A stretch of 64,000 nucleotides of DNA from Mycobacterium branderi. GTDB lineage: Bacteria > Actinomycetota > Actinomycetes > Mycobacteriales > Mycobacteriaceae. Location of the stretch: positions 744,001 to 808,000 of the forward strand of contig NZ_AP022606.1 of the NCBI RefSeq assembly GCF_010728725.1, written 5' to 3'. Positions 7,661 through 15,684 of this stretch are shown here, piece after piece (position 1 is the first letter of the stretch; every line of letters begins with the position of its first letter). The translations under genes were made by a program, and so were the position numbers. The notes under the pieces are model-generated. The model did no database searches and was not told where the DNA came from. It was given only the letters and a program-made list of their open reading frames with translations.

Positions 7661-9169
7661 GTGAGCGACAGCAGCGACGACACAAGTACCGTCCGGCTCG
7701 GCGCCGTCCCGCGGATCGAAAACCAGCCGCCCCGTTCCGTGGTGACTCGCAAGACCATTCAGCGCTGGAACATCGGCCGGGACGTGCTCGCCGCTGTTTT
7801 GCTGCTCGCGGCGCTCGCTTTGCCGTGGAACCTCTATTTCGGCGCCGACATCCCCGGCAGCCGTGCCGGACTGTTCACGATACTGCTTGTGGCGACGGTA
7901 CTTTCGCTGACCTCGGTCGCCGGGTCGTGGCGCTTAGACCCGCTGGCCCGCCGGCTCCGCGCCCCGCTCAACATCCCCTACCTGCTGGTGGTGCTGGGGG
8001 TTGTGATGTTCGACGTGGTCCAGACGGTCCGGTATGGCGGCAGTGCCAATGTGCCGGGCGGCGTGGGGCCGGGCGCATGGCTCGGAATCGCCGGCTCGTT
8101 GCTCAGCGCTCAACCGCTGATCACCGCGACGCCGGCCGACAAGGACAGGTTCCGCCGGTGGCTGCTGTCCGCGCGCATCGTCGGCTACGCGTCGATCATT
8201 GGCGCAGCGCTGGCAGTGGGGTTCAACTTGTTCTGGCGGATAAAGGCCGCGCTACCCACCGGTTCATCAGGTTTTGGTAAGCAGAATGTCGCGATCATCG
8301 CGACGGCAGTCGTGTACGGCATTGTGGCGTTCGTTGCCGTCGTCGTCGCGTCCCGATGGATTCTTCAGCGCAGCAGGGTATCTCGGCTCGCGGCCATCGG
8401 GCTCGGGGTGTCCACTCTGGTGGCAGGAATCATTGTCTGGGGCTTGCCCATTGGCCGCGAGATCGACGCGTTCCACGGCATCGCGCAGAACACCTCAACG
8501 GCCGGCGTCGGGTTCGAGGGCTACCTGGCTTGGGTGGCGGCCGCTGCGGTGTTCGCACCGCTGACACTGCTGCGAATCGCCACGACGGAGCACATCCCCG
8601 AGAACCTTTGGCGTCCGGCAGCACGGAAAGGTTTGCTGCTCATCATCGTATGGTGTGCCGGATCGGTCCTGATGCGTATCACCGACATCGTCGTCTCGGT
8701 GAGCTTGAACCTGTCGTACTCGCCGTACGACAGCGCGGCGATGGCGGCATTCGACCTCGTGACCGTGGTGCTTGCGGTGTGGCTATACCTCAACCTCGCC
8801 AACCTCTCGCTGCCCCGACCGGTGATCTCGTCACTGTGCGGAGTTCTCTTCGTACTCAGCGTTTCCCGCATCGTGATTGGCGTCGCATTGGCTCCGCGGT
8901 ACGCGAGTTCGCCTTCCTGGCTGAACAATCCGGTTTACGGCAACAACCTTGCACAGCAGATCACCAGCACGTTCGACGTCGTGCTGTGCGGGCTGACCCT
9001 GTGTATCCTCGCCATCGTCGTCGTCACCGGTCGACTGGCGCAGCACCGGCCGCCGGAACCCGAGGCCACGCGGCCGGACGCCGGCCGACCGCGGATCTTT
9101 CGGGGAGACAACGCTCCAACGCAGCGGCTAAGCGGCCCACCCAAGATCTACCGGCCCGGCCAGCGCTAG
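7661..9169 (+). CDS. integral membrane protein, Rv0537c-like
   Basis: A 502-residue membrane protein with a short polar N-terminus (Ser/Asp-rich, then a basic stretch), about ten or more hydrophobic helices, and a polar C-terminal tail rich in Pro and Arg. I recognise it as the Rv0537c type by size and position beside galE3 and the Rv0538-like gene; the molecular function is unknown. The GTG at 7661 has a strong AGGGGAA site 5 nt upstream, so I prefer it to the ATG at 7628. It is divergent from the Rv0538-like gene, with 167 bp between the two starts. The 3' end overlaps galE3 by 4 bp on the opposite strand. Confidence 0.8.
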   Translation: MSDSSDDTSTVRLGAVPRIENQPPRSVVTRKTIQRWNIGRDVLAAVLLLAALALPWNLYFGADIPGSRAGLFTILLVATVLSLTSVAGSWRLDPLARRLRAPLNIPYLLVVLGVVMFDVVQTVRYGGSANVPGGVGPGAWLGIAGSLLSAQPLITATPADKDRFRRWLLSARIVGYASIIGAALAVGFNLFWRIKAALPTGSSGFGKQNVAIIATAVVYGIVAFVAVVVASRWILQRSRVSRLAAIGLGVSTLVAGIIVWGLPIGREIDAFHGIAQNTSTAGVGFEGYLAWVAAAAVFAPLTLLRIATTEHIPENLWRPAARKGLLLIIVWCAGSVLMRITDIVVSVSLNLSYSPYDSAAMAAFDLVTVVLAVWLYLNLANLSLPRPVISSLCGVLFVLSVSRIVIGVALAPRYASSPSWLNNPVYGNNLAQQITSTFDVVLCGLTLCILAIVVVTGRLAQHRPPEPEATRPDAGRPRIFRGDNAPTQRLSGPPKIYRPGQR

Positions 9170-10200
9170 CCGCGCAACGGTGCCGACGCGAATTCGCGCA
9201 GCCCCCGTTGCGGATCGACGGCAGCACGGAAACCCAGTATCTCGGCGGCGCGCGCAGGATCGGCGACAATATGGCGCACGTCGCCGCTGCGATACTGCCC
9301 GGTCACGAGCGGCGACACACCCCCGTCGCGCGCGTCGCAGAGCGCCGTCGCCACCTGCAGGATCGAAATCGGCTGTCCCGAACAGACATTGGCGGCAACA
9401 AAGCCCTGCCCACCGAAGTCCACGGCGGCCAGGTTGGCGGCCGCCACGTCGTCGACATGAACGAAATCGCGCATCTGGCCGCCGTCCTCGAAAACCGGTG
9501 GCGGCTCGCCTTTTTCGAGCGCCGACCGGAAAATAGCAGCCACCCCCGAATACGGTGTGTCGCGCGGCATGCCCGGCCCGTAGACATTGTGGTAGCGCAG
9601 CGCCACCACCGAACCGCCGGTCGACTCCGACCACGCCAGCGCGTAATGCTCCTGCGCGGTCTTGCTCGCCGCGTACAGGCTGCGCGGCCGCAGCGGAGCG
9701 TCCTCGTCGACCAACTGCCACGCCACCTCACGGCCGCACCGAGGGCAGCGATGCTCGAAAACCCCGGCATCCAGGTCAGCCCGGCGCCGCGGCGGCGGGT
9801 CGACCGGCCCGTGCTCGGCGCACTGGTAGCGGCCCTGCCCGTAGACCACCATTGACGACGCCAGCACCAGCCGACGCACACCAGCAGCGAACATCTGCGC
9901 CAGCAATACCGTGGTGCCAAAGTCGTTGTGGCTGCCGTACGCCGGCGCGTCGGCGGCGTCCACACCCGCGCCGACCATCGCCGCCTGATGACAGACTAGG
10001 TCCACCCCGGCCAGCAGCGGGGCCAGTGCGTCGGCGTCGCGGACGTCTACCTGTTGGCATCCCGGCGGCATCACTGCATGTGGTCCGTGCGCGGCGGGCA
10101 GTAGGGCGTCGATCGCGATGACCTCATGCCCCGCGGCGTGCAATGCGGCGTGCACCCGCGAGCCGATGAAGCCGGCCGCACCGGTCAGCAGCACCCTCAC
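9166..10200 (-). CDS. galE3: NAD-dependent epimerase/dehydratase, GalE3 type, with Cys/His insertion
   Basis: A 344-residue extended SDR enzyme. The Rossmann motif GAAGFIGS is at residues 7-14, and the catalytic pair is Tyr176/Lys180 (YAASK). The HNVYGPGMPRDTPYSGV segment fits UDP-sugar 4-epimerase or dTDP-glucose dehydratase relatives. Between the cofactor and catalytic motifs is an insertion with Cys127-x2-His130 and Cys152-x2-Cys155, plausibly a zinc site, known in this actinobacterial subfamily but not in classical GalE. The GTG start overlaps the upstream MTA phosphorylase stop (GTGA, 10197-10200), so the two are co-translated. Substrate is not proven. Confidence 0.85.
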   Translation of the reverse strand: MRVLLTGAAGFIGSRVHAALHAAGHEVIAIDALLPAAHGPHAVMPPGCQQVDVRDADALAPLLAGVDLVCHQAAMVGAGVDAADAPAYGSHNDFGTTVLLAQMFAAGVRRLVLASSMVVYGQGRYQCAEHGPVDPPPRRRADLDAGVFEHRCPRCGREVAWQLVDEDAPLRPRSLYAASKTAQEHYALAWSESTGGSVVALRYHNVYGPGMPRDTPYSGVAAIFRSALEKGEPPPVFEDGGQMRDFVHVDDVAAANLAAVDFGGQGFVAANVCSGQPISILQVATALCDARDGGVSPLVTGQYRSGDVRHIVADPARAAEILGFRAAVDPQRGLREFASAPLRG

Positions 10201-10973
10201 GGCAGGTCGAACGGCAGGCTGACGCCGGTGTGCGACTGGCAGTCGGTACAGGTTCGCTCGGCGGCGACCTGACCGATGGCCTCGTGCACCAGCTTCTTGA
10301 ACGGCTCGATGTTCTTCTCGAATTCACCGAATACGTCGACGGCCGTCACACCCCCGCCCGCCTCGATCCCGGCGTCCAGGTCGGTCACCAAAGCGATTGA
10401 GGCATAACACATGTCGAGTTCGCGAGCGAGCACCGCTTCGGGATAGCCGGTCATGTTGATCAGGCTGAAGCCGGCCGCGGCGTACCACTGGCTTTCCGCA
10501 CGAGTGGAAAACCGCGGGCCCTGGATCACCACCATCGTGCCGCCGTCGACCACGCCGGGCAGACCGGTGACCGCCGCGCGCAAAGCCGGGCAGTACGGAT
10601 CGGCAAAGGCGGCGTGTGCCCCGCCCGATTCGAAATACGTGTCCGCGCGGCCGTGCGTGCGATCCACCAACTGGTCGGGCACCACGATCGAGCCGGGGCC
10701 CAGCTCGGGCGTCAGGCTGCCGACCGCGCACGGCCCGAACACCCGCCGCACCCCCAGCGCGCGCAGCGCCCACATGTTGGCCCGGTATGGGACGGTGTGC
10801 GCCGAATACTGATGCTGCGCGCCGTGCCGGGGCAGAAAAGCGACCTCGTGCTCGCCGACGGCGCCGACGGTGACCGGGGCGCTGGGCTCGCCGAACGGGG
10901 TGTCCAGGTTGACGCTGCGTGCGTCGGCCCCGAAAAAGCTGTAGAAGCCGCTGCCGCCGATCACTCCCAGCAT
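10197..10973 (-). CDS. pnp: S-methyl-5'-thioadenosine phosphorylase
   Basis: A 258-residue phosphorylase that would split 5'-methylthioadenosine with phosphate into adenine and methylthioribose-1-phosphate, in methionine/polyamine salvage. Visible family features are the N-terminal GVIGGSGFY, the phosphate-site FLPRHG, the base-site NMTGYPEA and the TDLDAG loop. The Asp after TD and the MTA-type NMTG context favour MTA over plain purine nucleosides, although the M. tuberculosis orthologue (Rv0535) was named pnp. A GAAGGAG site lies 9 nt before the ATG. It is the first gene of a two-gene unit with galE3. Confidence 0.9.
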   Translation of the reverse strand: MLGVIGGSGFYSFFGADARSVNLDTPFGEPSAPVTVGAVGEHEVAFLPRHGAQHQYSAHTVPYRANMWALRALGVRRVFGPCAVGSLTPELGPGSIVVPDQLVDRTHGRADTYFESGGAHAAFADPYCPALRAAVTGLPGVVDGGTMVVIQGPRFSTRAESQWYAAAGFSLINMTGYPEAVLARELDMCYASIALVTDLDAGIEAGGGVTAVDVFGEFEKNIEPFKKLVHEAIGQVAAERTCTDCQSHTGVSLPFDLP

Positions 10974-11060
10974 GTGCGCCGCTCCTTCTCATCGCTCCGC
11001 TCTGCATCGTCGCCGGCGGACATTCGTTCATTCTGATACAGCGCATGGAACGATCGGGGC

Positions 11061-11933
11061 ATGGCTAGCTTTCAGCAGTGGATCGCCGGTGCCCGGCCGC
11101 GCACGTTGCCCAATGCGGTCGCGCCGGTCATCGCGGGTACCGGCGCCGCGGCCTGGCTGCACGCCGCGGTCTGGTGGAAGGCGCTACTGGCCTTAGCGGT
11201 CGCGCTCGCGTTCATCGTGGGGGTCAACTTCGCCAACGACTACTCCGACGGCATCCGCGGAACCGACGACGAGCGGGCCGGCCCGGTAAGGCTGGTCGGC
11301 TCGCGGCTGGCCACCCCGCGCTCGGTGCTGGCCGTCGCGCTGGTGAGCCTGAGCGTCGGCGCAGCGGCCGGACTGGCGTTGGCACTGACCAGCGCGCCGT
11401 GGATGATCGCGGTCGGGGCGGCGTGCGTCGCCGGCGCGTGGCTGTACACCGGCGGGTCAAAACCCTACGGGTACGCGGGTTTTGGCGAATTGGCGGTGTT
11501 CGTCTTCTTCGGATTGGTGGGAGTGCTCGGCACCCAGTACACGCAGGCTTTGCGAGTGGACTGGGTGGGCGTGGTGTTGGCGGTGACGACGGGGGCGCTG
11601 TCGTCGGCGGTGTTGGTGGCCAACAACCTTCGCGACATCCCGACCGACTCGCAGTCCGGCAAGCTCACACTGGCCGTCCGGCTGGGCGACGCCAGGACGC
11701 GGACGCTGTATCAGTCGCTGCTGGCGCTCGCTGCGGTGTTGACGCTGGTGCTGATGTTGGCGACGCCGTGGTGTGCGGTGGGTCTGGTGGCTACGCCGTT
11801 GGCGCTGCGTGCCGCCCGGCCGGTGCGGTCCGGACGCACCGGCCCCGAGTTGATTCCGGTGCTGCGCGACACCGGGCTGACGATGCTGGTGTGGTCGATC
11901 GCCGTGGCGACCGCGTTGGCGCTAGCGGCGTGA
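11061..11933 (+). CDS. menA: 1,4-dihydroxy-2-naphthoate polyprenyltransferase
   Basis: A 290-residue UbiA-family membrane enzyme that attaches the polyprenyl chain to 1,4-dihydroxy-2-naphthoate in menaquinone synthesis. The first Asp-rich motif, [11 protein letters not shown], is at about residues 59-69, and the second, NNLRDIPTD, follows in the second half. About eight to nine helices are predicted. Length matches the family. It stands divergent from the MTA phosphorylase gene (87 bp between starts) and convergent with the Clp N-domain gene, 3 bp away. In M. tuberculosis the neighbour on this side is fabH, which is missing here. Confidence 0.95.
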   Translation: MASFQQWIAGARPRTLPNAVAPVIAGTGAAAWLHAAVWWKALLALAVALAFIVGVNFANDYSDGIRGTDDERAGPVRLVGSRLATPRSVLAVALVSLSVGAAAGLALALTSAPWMIAVGAACVAGAWLYTGGSKPYGYAGFGELAVFVFFGLVGVLGTQYTQALRVDWVGVVLAVTTGALSSAVLVANNLRDIPTDSQSGKLTLAVRLGDARTRTLYQSLLALAAVLTLVLMLATPWCAVGLVATPLALRAARPVRSGRTGPELIPVLRDTGLTMLVWSIAVATALALAA

Positions 11934-11936
11934 CTG

Positions 11937-12506
11937 TCAGGCCGCTTTGTCGAGCAAGGCGACGACAGCGGCTCGCAACTGCGCGGTGTAGACGTGTTCG
12001 GTGATCAGGTCGATCGCCGCCTTGTCGCCTCCCCGCAGCAGTCCCAGCAGTAGATGCTCGCAGCGGATCTCTCTGTCCTTGTGCGCCAAGGCTTCTCGTA
12101 GTGAAAGCTCCAGGGCCTTCTTGGCTGCGCGGGTGAACGGGACGTGACCGCGACGGCGTCGTCGCCGGCCGGATCGGGAGAGAGCGTGGTCGAATGCGTC
12201 GGCCCCGAAGGTACGGGCCACGCTATCGCGAACGGCCTGCAGGTCGATGCCGATGGTACGCAAGGCTTCGGCGTCCTCGTCGAACGATGCCCCGGTCGTC
12301 GACGACGTCTCGACCAGGCGGGCACGCACCACATCGGCGGTCAGCCCGTAGCCACTCAACACTGCGGACAGCTCATCGCCCGCGGCTTGCAGAAGACCAA
12401 GAAGTATGTGCTGCGTACCGATTTCGCTGTCTCCGAGTTCCCGCGCCTCTTCATGGGCGAAAACTATTGCGACGCGGGCATCGCGGGTGAACCGTTCGAA
12501 AGCCAT
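11937..12506 (-). CDS. stand-alone Clp N-domain protein, ClpC2-like
   Basis: A 189-residue protein made of two Clp N-type repeats: residues about 3-40 (FTRDARVAIVFAHEEA...HILLGLL) and about 123-160 (FTRAAKKALELSLREA...HLLLGLL), joined by a linker with a run of arginines. No Walker A/B or AAA+ domain is present, so it cannot unfold proteins itself. The family relative ClpC2 of mycobacteria binds ligands of the ClpC1 N-domain and protects against compounds that target ClpC1; a decoy or adaptor role here is inference. It lies 3 bp after the HTH gene, with GGAGG inside that gene's end, so the two form one unit. Confidence 0.85.
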   Translation of the reverse strand: MAFERFTRDARVAIVFAHEEARELGDSEIGTQHILLGLLQAAGDELSAVLSGYGLTADVVRARLVETSSTTGASFDEDAEALRTIGIDLQAVRDSVARTFGADAFDHALSRSGRRRRRRGHVPFTRAAKKALELSLREALAHKDREIRCEHLLLGLLRGGDKAAIDLITEHVYTAQLRAAVVALLDKAA

Positions 12507-12509
12507 GGA

Positions 12510-12737
12510 TCATTTCCTCCGGTTGTACTTCTGGTGCACGGCCTGCCGGCTTACCCCCAATGCGTCGGCGATGGCCTGCCAACTCCAGCCCTGCTCACGG
12601 GCATTCGCGACGTGGATGGCCTCCAACCGCTCCTGCAGTCGCTGCAGCGCTCGCACCGCCCGTAACCCGACGGCAGGGTCGGCGCTCGCGGCCGCGTCCG
12701 CGGTCGGGATCGAGGACAGATCAGCGGCGTCACTCAC
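12510..12737 (-). CDS. short helix-turn-helix regulator of the Clp N-domain gene
   Basis: A 75-residue protein whose C-terminal third is a clear helix-turn-helix: SWQAIADALGVSRQAVHQKY followed by basic residues. The first half is Ala/Asp-rich and then helical (RALQRLQERLEAIHVANARE), suitable for dimerisation. I chose the GTG at 12737; longer readings run through two upstream palindromes. The palindrome TGTCAAT-N4-ATTGACA ends 3 bp before this start, so the protein probably represses itself and the downstream Clp N-domain gene. This is inferred from layout. Confidence 0.75.
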   Translation of the reverse strand: MSDAADLSSIPTADAAASADPAVGLRAVRALQRLQERLEAIHVANAREQGWSWQAIADALGVSRQAVHQKYNRRK

Positions 12738-12740
12738 GAT

Positions 12741-12785
12741 TGTCAATATAGATTGACACCGGGCCGCTGTCAAGAAAGTTTGACA
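12741..12785 (-). promoter_or_regulatory. two matching 18-bp palindromic operators
   Basis: Two sites fit TGTCAA-N6-TTGACA: 12741-12758 (TGTCAATATAGATTGACA) and 12768-12785 (TGTCAAGAAAGTTTGACA). Half-sites are identical and the centres are 27 bp apart, within the stretch where the promoter of the HTH/Clp N-domain unit must lie. The AT-rich centre of the first could be a -10 element, and TTGACA itself matches a -35 element. They are likely autoregulatory operators of the adjacent HTH protein. Confidence 0.65.
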
Positions 12786-12796
12786 ACCCGCCGTCG

Positions 12797-12859
12797 CGTC
12801 GAGTGTGCACTCAGGGCGCGACGCGTCGGCGTGTCGTCGCCCTGGATGCACACTCGACG
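12797..12859. terminator. long intergenic palindrome
   Basis: Arms 12797-12809 and 12847-12859 pair perfectly over 13 bp (CGTCGAGTGTGCA). A 2-nt mismatch and 7 further pairs follow inward, and the loop contains the self-complementary CGACGCGTCG. It follows the stop of the minus-strand gene at 12866-13180 and is probably its terminator, or a small repeat element acting as one. Confidence 0.55.
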
Positions 12860-12865
12860 AGGCTC

Positions 12866-13180
12866 CTACGAGTCGTCGGGGGGAGCCTCGCCGCGCAGGC
12901 GGGCCCGCAGTTGCTCACGGTCGCGACGACGTCGCTCGGTGGCCGCCTCGATCCCCGCGGTGGCGCGGCGGCGTAGCGGACTGAACAGCCAGATCCCGAG
13001 CGGCATCGCGATGACCAATGCGAACAACGCGGCGACAACCACGGGGAACTCCCGCACCCCGAGCAGCCGTGCCACCCCGTAGATCGCGGCCGTCAACGCA
13101 ACCGCAAGAGCAATCCGGGCCGCTCCGTACAGTGCAACGTCGACCACGGCGCGACCAGCGGGGCTTCGACCAACCGGCAC
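12866..13180 (-). CDS. DUF4229 small membrane protein, Rv0531-like
   Basis: A 104-residue protein with two membrane helices (about residues 14-38 and 45-67) and a strongly charged Arg/Glu-rich C-terminal tail, the standard layout of DUF4229 proteins. Function is unknown. It starts with GTG and stands divergent from the 53-residue Rv0530A-like gene with 46 bp between starts, as in M. tuberculosis, where both neighbour the cytochrome c maturation cluster. Downstream it is closed by the palindrome at 12797-12859. Confidence 0.8.
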   Translation of the reverse strand: MPVGRSPAGRAVVDVALYGAARIALAVALTAAIYGVARLLGVREFPVVVAALFALVIAMPLGIWLFSPLRRRATAGIEAATERRRRDREQLRARLRGEAPPDDS

Positions 13181-13226
13181 GGTCCGAGCCTACGGTGCGC
13201 GTATATTCGGACGCAGGAGGTGTCGA

Positions 13227-13388
13227 GTGCTCTACCTGCTCCTCGTCTTGGTTTTGGGGACGCTGATCTACCTTGGCTGGCGGGCCGCGCGTTCGCAGGT
13301 GAACCGGCCGAAGACTCGCGTCATCGGACCCGACGACGATCCGGAGTTCCTGTGGCGGCTAAGCCACGGCGATAACAACCCGCGTTAG
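13227..13388 (+). CDS. small membrane protein, Rv0530A-like
   Basis: A 53-residue protein starting at a GTG with a perfect AGGAGG at 13215-13220, 6 nt upstream. One N-terminal helix (LYLLLVLVLGTLIYLGW) is followed by a basic turn and an acidic tail with DDDPEFLWRL. It is shorter than common ORF cut-offs but the ribosome-binding site, composition and position beside the Rv0530-like gene support it. Its stop overlaps the end of that gene by 4 bp on opposite strands. Function is unknown. Confidence 0.75.
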   Translation: MLYLLLVLVLGTLIYLGWRAARSQVNRPKTRVIGPDDDPEFLWRLSHGDNNPR

Positions 13389-14683
13389 ATAAAGCCGGTG
13401 TTGCGGCGGTCGTCGCTCGGAAATCCGTCGGCCACAACGGCTGCCAACTCGATCAGCGCTTCTCGTGTCTCCCGCTTCAACCGCTCCAGGCTGATCTCCG
13501 CGCCCTCCTCCAGATGCGGGTCGAACGGAATCAACCGCACTGCGCGGCAGCGCCGGGAGAAGTGATCGACGACCTTTTGCATGTCGACCTTGCCTGACCG
13601 CGGCCGCACCGCGTTGATCACCGCGATCGAATTGCGCACCTGATCCTCGTGGCCGTGCGCGTCCAGCCAGTCCAGCGTCGCCGAGGCGCTGCGGGCGCCG
13701 TCGATCGACCCCGAGCTGACCACCACCAGGGTGTCGGCCTTAGACAGCACCGCCGACATCGCCGAGTGCAGCAACCCGGTGCCGCAGTCGGTGAGCACCA
13801 GACCGTAGTAGCGCTCCAGGATTTCCAGCGTGCGGGTGTAGTCCTCGGCGCTGAAGGCATCCGACATCGCCGGGTCGCTTTCCGACGCCAGCACCTCCAG
13901 CCGGCTCGGGCCCTGCGAGGTGTAGCTGCGCACGTCGCTGTAGCGCTGGATGCCCTCGGCGTCGCGCAGCAAATGCCGCACGGTGGCCGGCGTCTCCAGC
14001 GGGACCTTCTGGCTCAGCGTGCCGCGGTCGGGGTTGGCGTCGACGGCGATCACCCTGTCTCCACGGATGGACGCGAAGGTGGCGCCCAGCGTGGCGGTAA
14101 TCGTGGTCTTGCCGACCCCGCCCTTCAGCGACAGCATCGCGATCCGGTAGCAGCCCCGCAGCGGCCGGTTGGCCTGCATGATCAGATCGTTGTAGCGGTT
14201 GACCCGTGGGCTTTCCCCAACGTTGATCAGTTGGCCGGAAAGGATGTAGAGCCATTTTCGCCAGCCCTCCGACGGCGGCGGCTTGACCTGGCGCAACAGG
14301 GTGCTGGTGGACAGTTCCGGGTACGGCGACGGCGGGTGGTGTGCCGCACCCTGGCGGTAGGGCGCCTCGGCCCGTTGTCCGCCGTAGAAGCCGGTGCCGT
14401 AGGGCGGCGAGTCGACGACGCGGGGCAGTCCCTTGGCCGGGGTGGCCGCCCAGGCCCGCGGCTCGACGCGGGTTGGCGGCGCCAGCCCGCCCACGGTCTC
14501 GTTCTCGGCGAAGCGACGTTCGGTGCGGAACCCGGCGAACGCCTTGGTCTCCGCGTTGCTGGTCCTGGCGTCCGGCTCACCGGGGGGCGGCGGTGGAGGC
14601 TGCGGCGGCAATTCCGTCGTCGGATGGTCTTCAGGCCCTCGAGACGCCCCAGCGCCCTGACCCGGATGCTCAGACACGTGCAC
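13385..14683 (-). CDS. MinD/ParA-type ATPase with proline-rich N-terminus, Rv0530-like
   Basis: A 432-residue protein. Residues 1-120 are Pro-rich and probably disordered. The ATPase domain starts near residue 180 with the deviant Walker A motif LKGGVGKTT (Lys187, Lys192, Thr193), followed by VDANPDRG and LTDCGTG, typical of MinD/ParA. Similar proteins with Pro-rich N-termini, such as EspI, occur in ESX secretion loci, but nothing here links this one to secretion. It follows ccsB by 50 bp on the same strand and may be co-transcribed with the cytochrome maturation operon. Cellular role is unknown. Confidence 0.85.
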   Translation of the reverse strand: MHVSEHPGQGAGASRGPEDHPTTELPPQPPPPPPGEPDARTSNAETKAFAGFRTERRFAENETVGGLAPPTRVEPRAWAATPAKGLPRVVDSPPYGTGFYGGQRAEAPYRQGAAHHPPSPYPELSTSTLLRQVKPPPSEGWRKWLYILSGQLINVGESPRVNRYNDLIMQANRPLRGCYRIAMLSLKGGVGKTTITATLGATFASIRGDRVIAVDANPDRGTLSQKVPLETPATVRHLLRDAEGIQRYSDVRSYTSQGPSRLEVLASESDPAMSDAFSAEDYTRTLEILERYYGLVLTDCGTGLLHSAMSAVLSKADTLVVVSSGSIDGARSASATLDWLDAHGHEDQVRNSIAVINAVRPRSGKVDMQKVVDHFSRRCRAVRLIPFDPHLEEGAEISLERLKRETREALIELAAVVADGFPSDDRRNTGFI

Positions 14684-14733
14684 TTCCCCTCGTTGGAATA
14701 CTCGGGTCGTTTGTCGATGAACAATCGCCCTGG

Positions 14734-15684
14734 TCAGCCCACACCCGCATATGAATGCAGGCCCACAGTCACCAGGTTAACGAAGAACAGATTGAAGACC
14801 ATGGCCACGAAGCCGACCACGTTGATCCAGGCGGCTTTGCGGTCGCGCCACCCCGCCGTCGACCTGGCATGCAGGTAAGCGGCGTACACCATCCAGGCGA
14901 TAAACGCCACAGTTTCCTTGGGGTCCCAGCCCCAGTAGCGGCCCCAGGCTTCCTCGGCCCAGATGGCGCCGAATATCACCCCGAACCCGAAGACCGGAAA
15001 GCCGAAGATCGTCGTTCGGTAGGCGATGCGGTCGAGAGTTTGCGCGTCGGGCAGCCGCTGGACCACGCGGGCGTCGGCCCATCGGGAGGCCCGCAGCAAG
15101 AACAGGATGCTGGCCACACCGGCCACCAGCAAAACCCCCGAGCCCAGACTGACCACCGACACGTGGATCGGCAGCCAGTAGGACTGCAGCGCCGGCATGA
15201 CCGGTGCGGCGTTGGCGTAGAGCCAGCGCCCGGAGACCGTCAGCAGGATCAGCACCGGCAGCAGCAGGAATACCCATAGCGGGCGATATTGCGGGCGGCG
15301 CAGCGTGACCGCGCCGGCGACCAGGCCGCAGAAGCAGGTCAGGTTGATGAACTCGTACATGTTGCCCCAGGGCACCCGCGCGGTGGCCAGGCCGCGCAGC
15401 ACGATGCACGCCAGCAACATCACGATCCCGACGTAGACCAGTGCCAGACCGGCCCGCCCGACACGTTCGTCGACCGGGCGTCCCGGTTTATCGAGCACCA
15501 CCCCGGGCGTGGGGCTGTCAGCGGCGACGCCGGCGCTCACCAGCTCCCGGTCGGGGCGGCCGCTGCGGGCGTAGGCGAGTTCGACAGCCAGCAGCAGCAG
15601 CGCCACCACCAGCACCACCACCGCCGACGTGAACGCCCAGTCGGACGTGCGCGCCAACCCCAGGTGGATATGGGTGGTGTTCAT
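14734..15684 (-). CDS. ccsA: cytochrome c biogenesis protein CcsB/CcsA (haem lyase component)
   Basis: A 316-residue polytopic membrane protein of the system II cytochrome c maturation complex, which with ResB carries haem across the membrane and joins it to apocytochrome c. The haem-binding signature WGRYWGWDPKE and the surrounding Trp-rich segment lie in the last third, and about eight helices are predicted. Its ATG overlaps the resB stop (ATGA, 15681-15684), which is translational coupling. The M. tuberculosis counterpart is Rv0529. Confidence 0.95.
   Translation of the reverse strand: MNTTHIHLGLARTSDWAFTSAVVVLVVALLLLAVELAYARSGRPDRELVSAGVAADSPTPGVVLDKPGRPVDERVGRAGLALVYVGIVMLLACIVLRGLATARVPWGNMYEFINLTCFCGLVAGAVTLRRPQYRPLWVFLLLPVLILLTVSGRWLYANAAPVMPALQSYWLPIHVSVVSLGSGVLLVAGVASILFLLRASRWADARVVQRLPDAQTLDRIAYRTTIFGFPVFGFGVIFGAIWAEEAWGRYWGWDPKETVAFIAWMVYAAYLHARSTAGWRDRKAAWINVVGFVAMVFNLFFVNLVTVGLHSYAGVG

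Noticed and set aside
12797..12859. Insertion sequence end or MITE with target duplication
   Set aside because: No transposase and no flanking direct repeat were visible. A terminator or small palindromic element is the simpler reading.
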